Shown: piece after piece, positions 5,829 to 6,925 of the stretch
How the letters are laid out: the number at the start of each line of letters is the position of its first letter
Position numbering within the stretch: the stretch's first letter is position 1
Source: Clostridiales bacterium
GTDB taxonomy: Bacteria > Bacillota > Clostridia > Christensenellales > JAISNN01
Length of the DNA stretch: 6,925 nt
Direction of reading: 5' to 3'
NCBI GenBank assembly: GCA_031289865.1
Contig: JAITOQ010000162.1
Coordinates: forward strand, 1 to 6,925
Program-made: the position numbers and the translations under genes
Notes under the pieces: generated by a model
Seen by the model: only the letters and a program-made list of their open reading frames with translations
Told to the model about the DNA's origin: nothing
Databases searched by the model: none

Positions 5829-5893
5829 GCGCTTGTATTATCTCTATAAATATATGCGTTTTTTTGAGGATTATGCCGTGAAATTGCGTTTTT

Positions 5894-6904
5894 TTACAGC
5901 CTCGGCAATATCACTGTAAACTCCGTACCCTCGCCGACCCGACTGACAAAGGAGATATTTCCCCCGAATTTTTCCACGATTTTTTTGGTAATGGCAAGCC
6001 CTAAACCGCTGCTGTTGTTGTTTCGCGACTTGTCCGCCATAAAAAATTGGTCAAAAATTTTGTCCTTGTATTCGTTTTTTATCCCTATCCCGTTGTCCTT
6101 GATTTTAAAGGAAATAGTTTTGTCCGCATTAAGTCCGATCTCTATTTTGCCGCCGGAGTCGGTATACTTGATCGCGTTTGAGATTAGGTTTAGCCAAACG
6201 AGATAAATCAATTCTTCGTTACCCTTGTATTTGACGGGGTCGAGATCGATCACCATGTCGAGATTTTTGTTTTCCCAATCCTTTTGTAAGAGTAATATAA
6301 TCTGCTTTATTTGTTCGTCGAGGCGAAATTCAGCGGATTGCTTGATAATATCGGAGCTTTCGAGCGCGGATAAGCGAAGCAAATCCGTCGCAAGCTTGTG
6401 TAAGCGTTCGGATTCGCTCAAAATTATCTCCGAATATTCCTTGCGCTCCTCCGCGGTAACGGTATCCTTTTGGAGGAGCTTCGCATAGCCCTTCAGCGAG
6501 GTAATCGGCGTCTTAAATTCGTGCGAAACGCTGTTGATAAAATCCTTGCTCAAATATTCGTTCGCCCTAAGAGTCTTTAACATTAAGTTAAAATTTGTCG
6601 CAAGCTCCGAAAGCTCGTCGTCGGCGTTGTCCGTAATGTCAAAATCAAAATTACCCTTTGCTATAATCTTTGTCGCCTCAGTCAAACGCTTTAACCGCCG
6701 TATCAAAATGTATTCGGTCGCTATACCAAAAAAAATCAAGATTAAAAACGCGACTATGATGATTAAAAAAAACACCTTATCACGCGTCATAGGAACGCTG
6801 TTGTCTATCATCAAAACCCTCAAAAGGATCGCCGACACAAGCGTCAATATAAACAGAATGGTGAAAAGTGATAAAATCAATTTCACCGTCAATTTTTTCA
6901 TCAT
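5894..6904 (-). CDS. HAMP-containing sensor histidine kinase
   Basis: This is a complete 336-residue orthodox two-component sensor. It has two membrane segments (about 9-32 and 44-67) with only about 11 residues outside, then HAMP (about 68-118). HisKA follows, with the H-box SVSHEFKTP (phospho-acceptor H128), then HATPase_c with the N-box NLISNAIKY (N239, N243), the D/G1-box DNGIGI (D270), the F-box FDQFF (284-288) and the G2-box SSGLGLAI (298-305). All catalytic residues are present. It should autophosphorylate H128 and pass phosphate to a response regulator, most likely encoded just upstream beyond base 6925. I chose ATG 6904 because GGAG lies six bases before it; a longer frame from TTG 6916 would place that GGAG inside the coding region. 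The tiny outside loop suggests sensing within or at the membrane, or via a partner. The signal is unknown. Confidence 0.96.
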   Translation of the reverse strand: MMKKLTVKLILSLFTILFILTLVSAILLRVLMIDNSVPMTRDKVFFLIIIVAFLILIFFGIATEYILIRRLKRLTEATKIIAKGNFDFDITDNADDELSELATNFNLMLKTLRANEYLSKDFINSVSHEFKTPITSLKGYAKLLQKDTVTAEERKEYSEIILSESERLHKLATDLLRLSALESSDIIKQSAEFRLDEQIKQIILLLQKDWENKNLDMVIDLDPVKYKGNEELIYLVWLNLISNAIKYTDSGGKIEIGLNADKTISFKIKDNGIGIKNEYKDKIFDQFFMADKSRNNNSSGLGLAITKKIVEKFGGNISFVSRVGEGTEFTVILPRL

Positions 6905-6910
6905 ATGTTG

Positions 6911-6914
6911 CTCC
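6911..6914 (-). promoter_or_regulatory. Ribosome binding site deciding the kinase start
   Basis: GGAG on the - strand precedes ATG 6904 by six bases (a second ATG follows at 6901). It overlaps the TTG at 6916, arguing that this TTG is not the initiator. Confidence 0.75.
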
Positions 6915-6925
6915 AAAAAAAATAT

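Noticed and set aside
6905..6916. TTG start for the kinase at 6916
   Set aside because: It would bury the GGAG ribosome binding site inside the gene. ATG 6904 has ideal spacing from it.

Overview
The window looks like a chromosomal stretch from a low-to-moderate GC Gram-positive (Firmicutes/Clostridia-like) bacterium, possibly one of the uncultured gut lineages. The grounds are strong AGGAGG ribosome binding sites, consensus sigma-A promoters in AT-rich spacers, a BspA-like leucine-rich-repeat surface protein, a classical Firmicutes-style membrane histidine kinase, and several small zinc-ribbon membrane proteins. The taxonomic placement is inference from style only. No rRNA, tRNA, CRISPR array, transposase or phage structural operon is visible.

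Layout. Bases 1-610: the end of an unrecognised helical protein on the + strand, followed by a clear intrinsic terminator. Bases 611-868: a small Cys/His-rich protein on the - strand. Bases 869-1234: a 366-base gene-free spacer holding an inverted pair of a dispersed ~26-bp repeat, a short tandem duplication, and a perfect TTGACA-N17-TATAAT promoter whose spacer is itself a perfect inverted repeat. Bases 1235-3263: a two-gene + strand operon encoding membrane proteins that end in zinc ribbons. The second gene carries two copies of the membrane/helical module present once in the first. Bases 3294-5066: a convergent - strand gene for a 590-residue protein with a cytoplasmic zinc ribbon, one membrane segment and a long extracellular leucine-rich-repeat domain; it has its own promoter. 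Bases 5067-5332: that promoter, a strong hairpin terminator belonging to the next gene, and a third, diverged copy of the dispersed repeat. Bases 5333-5809: a - strand gene for a probable beta-sandwich (galactose-binding-like) protein starting with TTG. Bases 5894-6904: a complete sensor histidine kinase whose response regulator is probably just outside the right edge.

How the parts may fit. Three neighbouring membrane proteins (1235-1936, 1938-3263 and 3294-5066) each carry one CxxC...CxxC zinc ribbon predicted to face the cytoplasm, with the ribbon at the C-terminus in two and the N-terminus in the third. This suggests, but does not prove, a shared envelope-associated role. The operon promoter looks tightly repressible because the palindrome fills the space between -35 and -10, and the transcript it predicts is nearly leaderless. 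The kinase and the downstream beta-sandwich gene look co-transcribed, with a hairpin terminator after the latter. No known defence, secretion or metabolic system can be assigned to the zinc-ribbon cluster from sequence alone.
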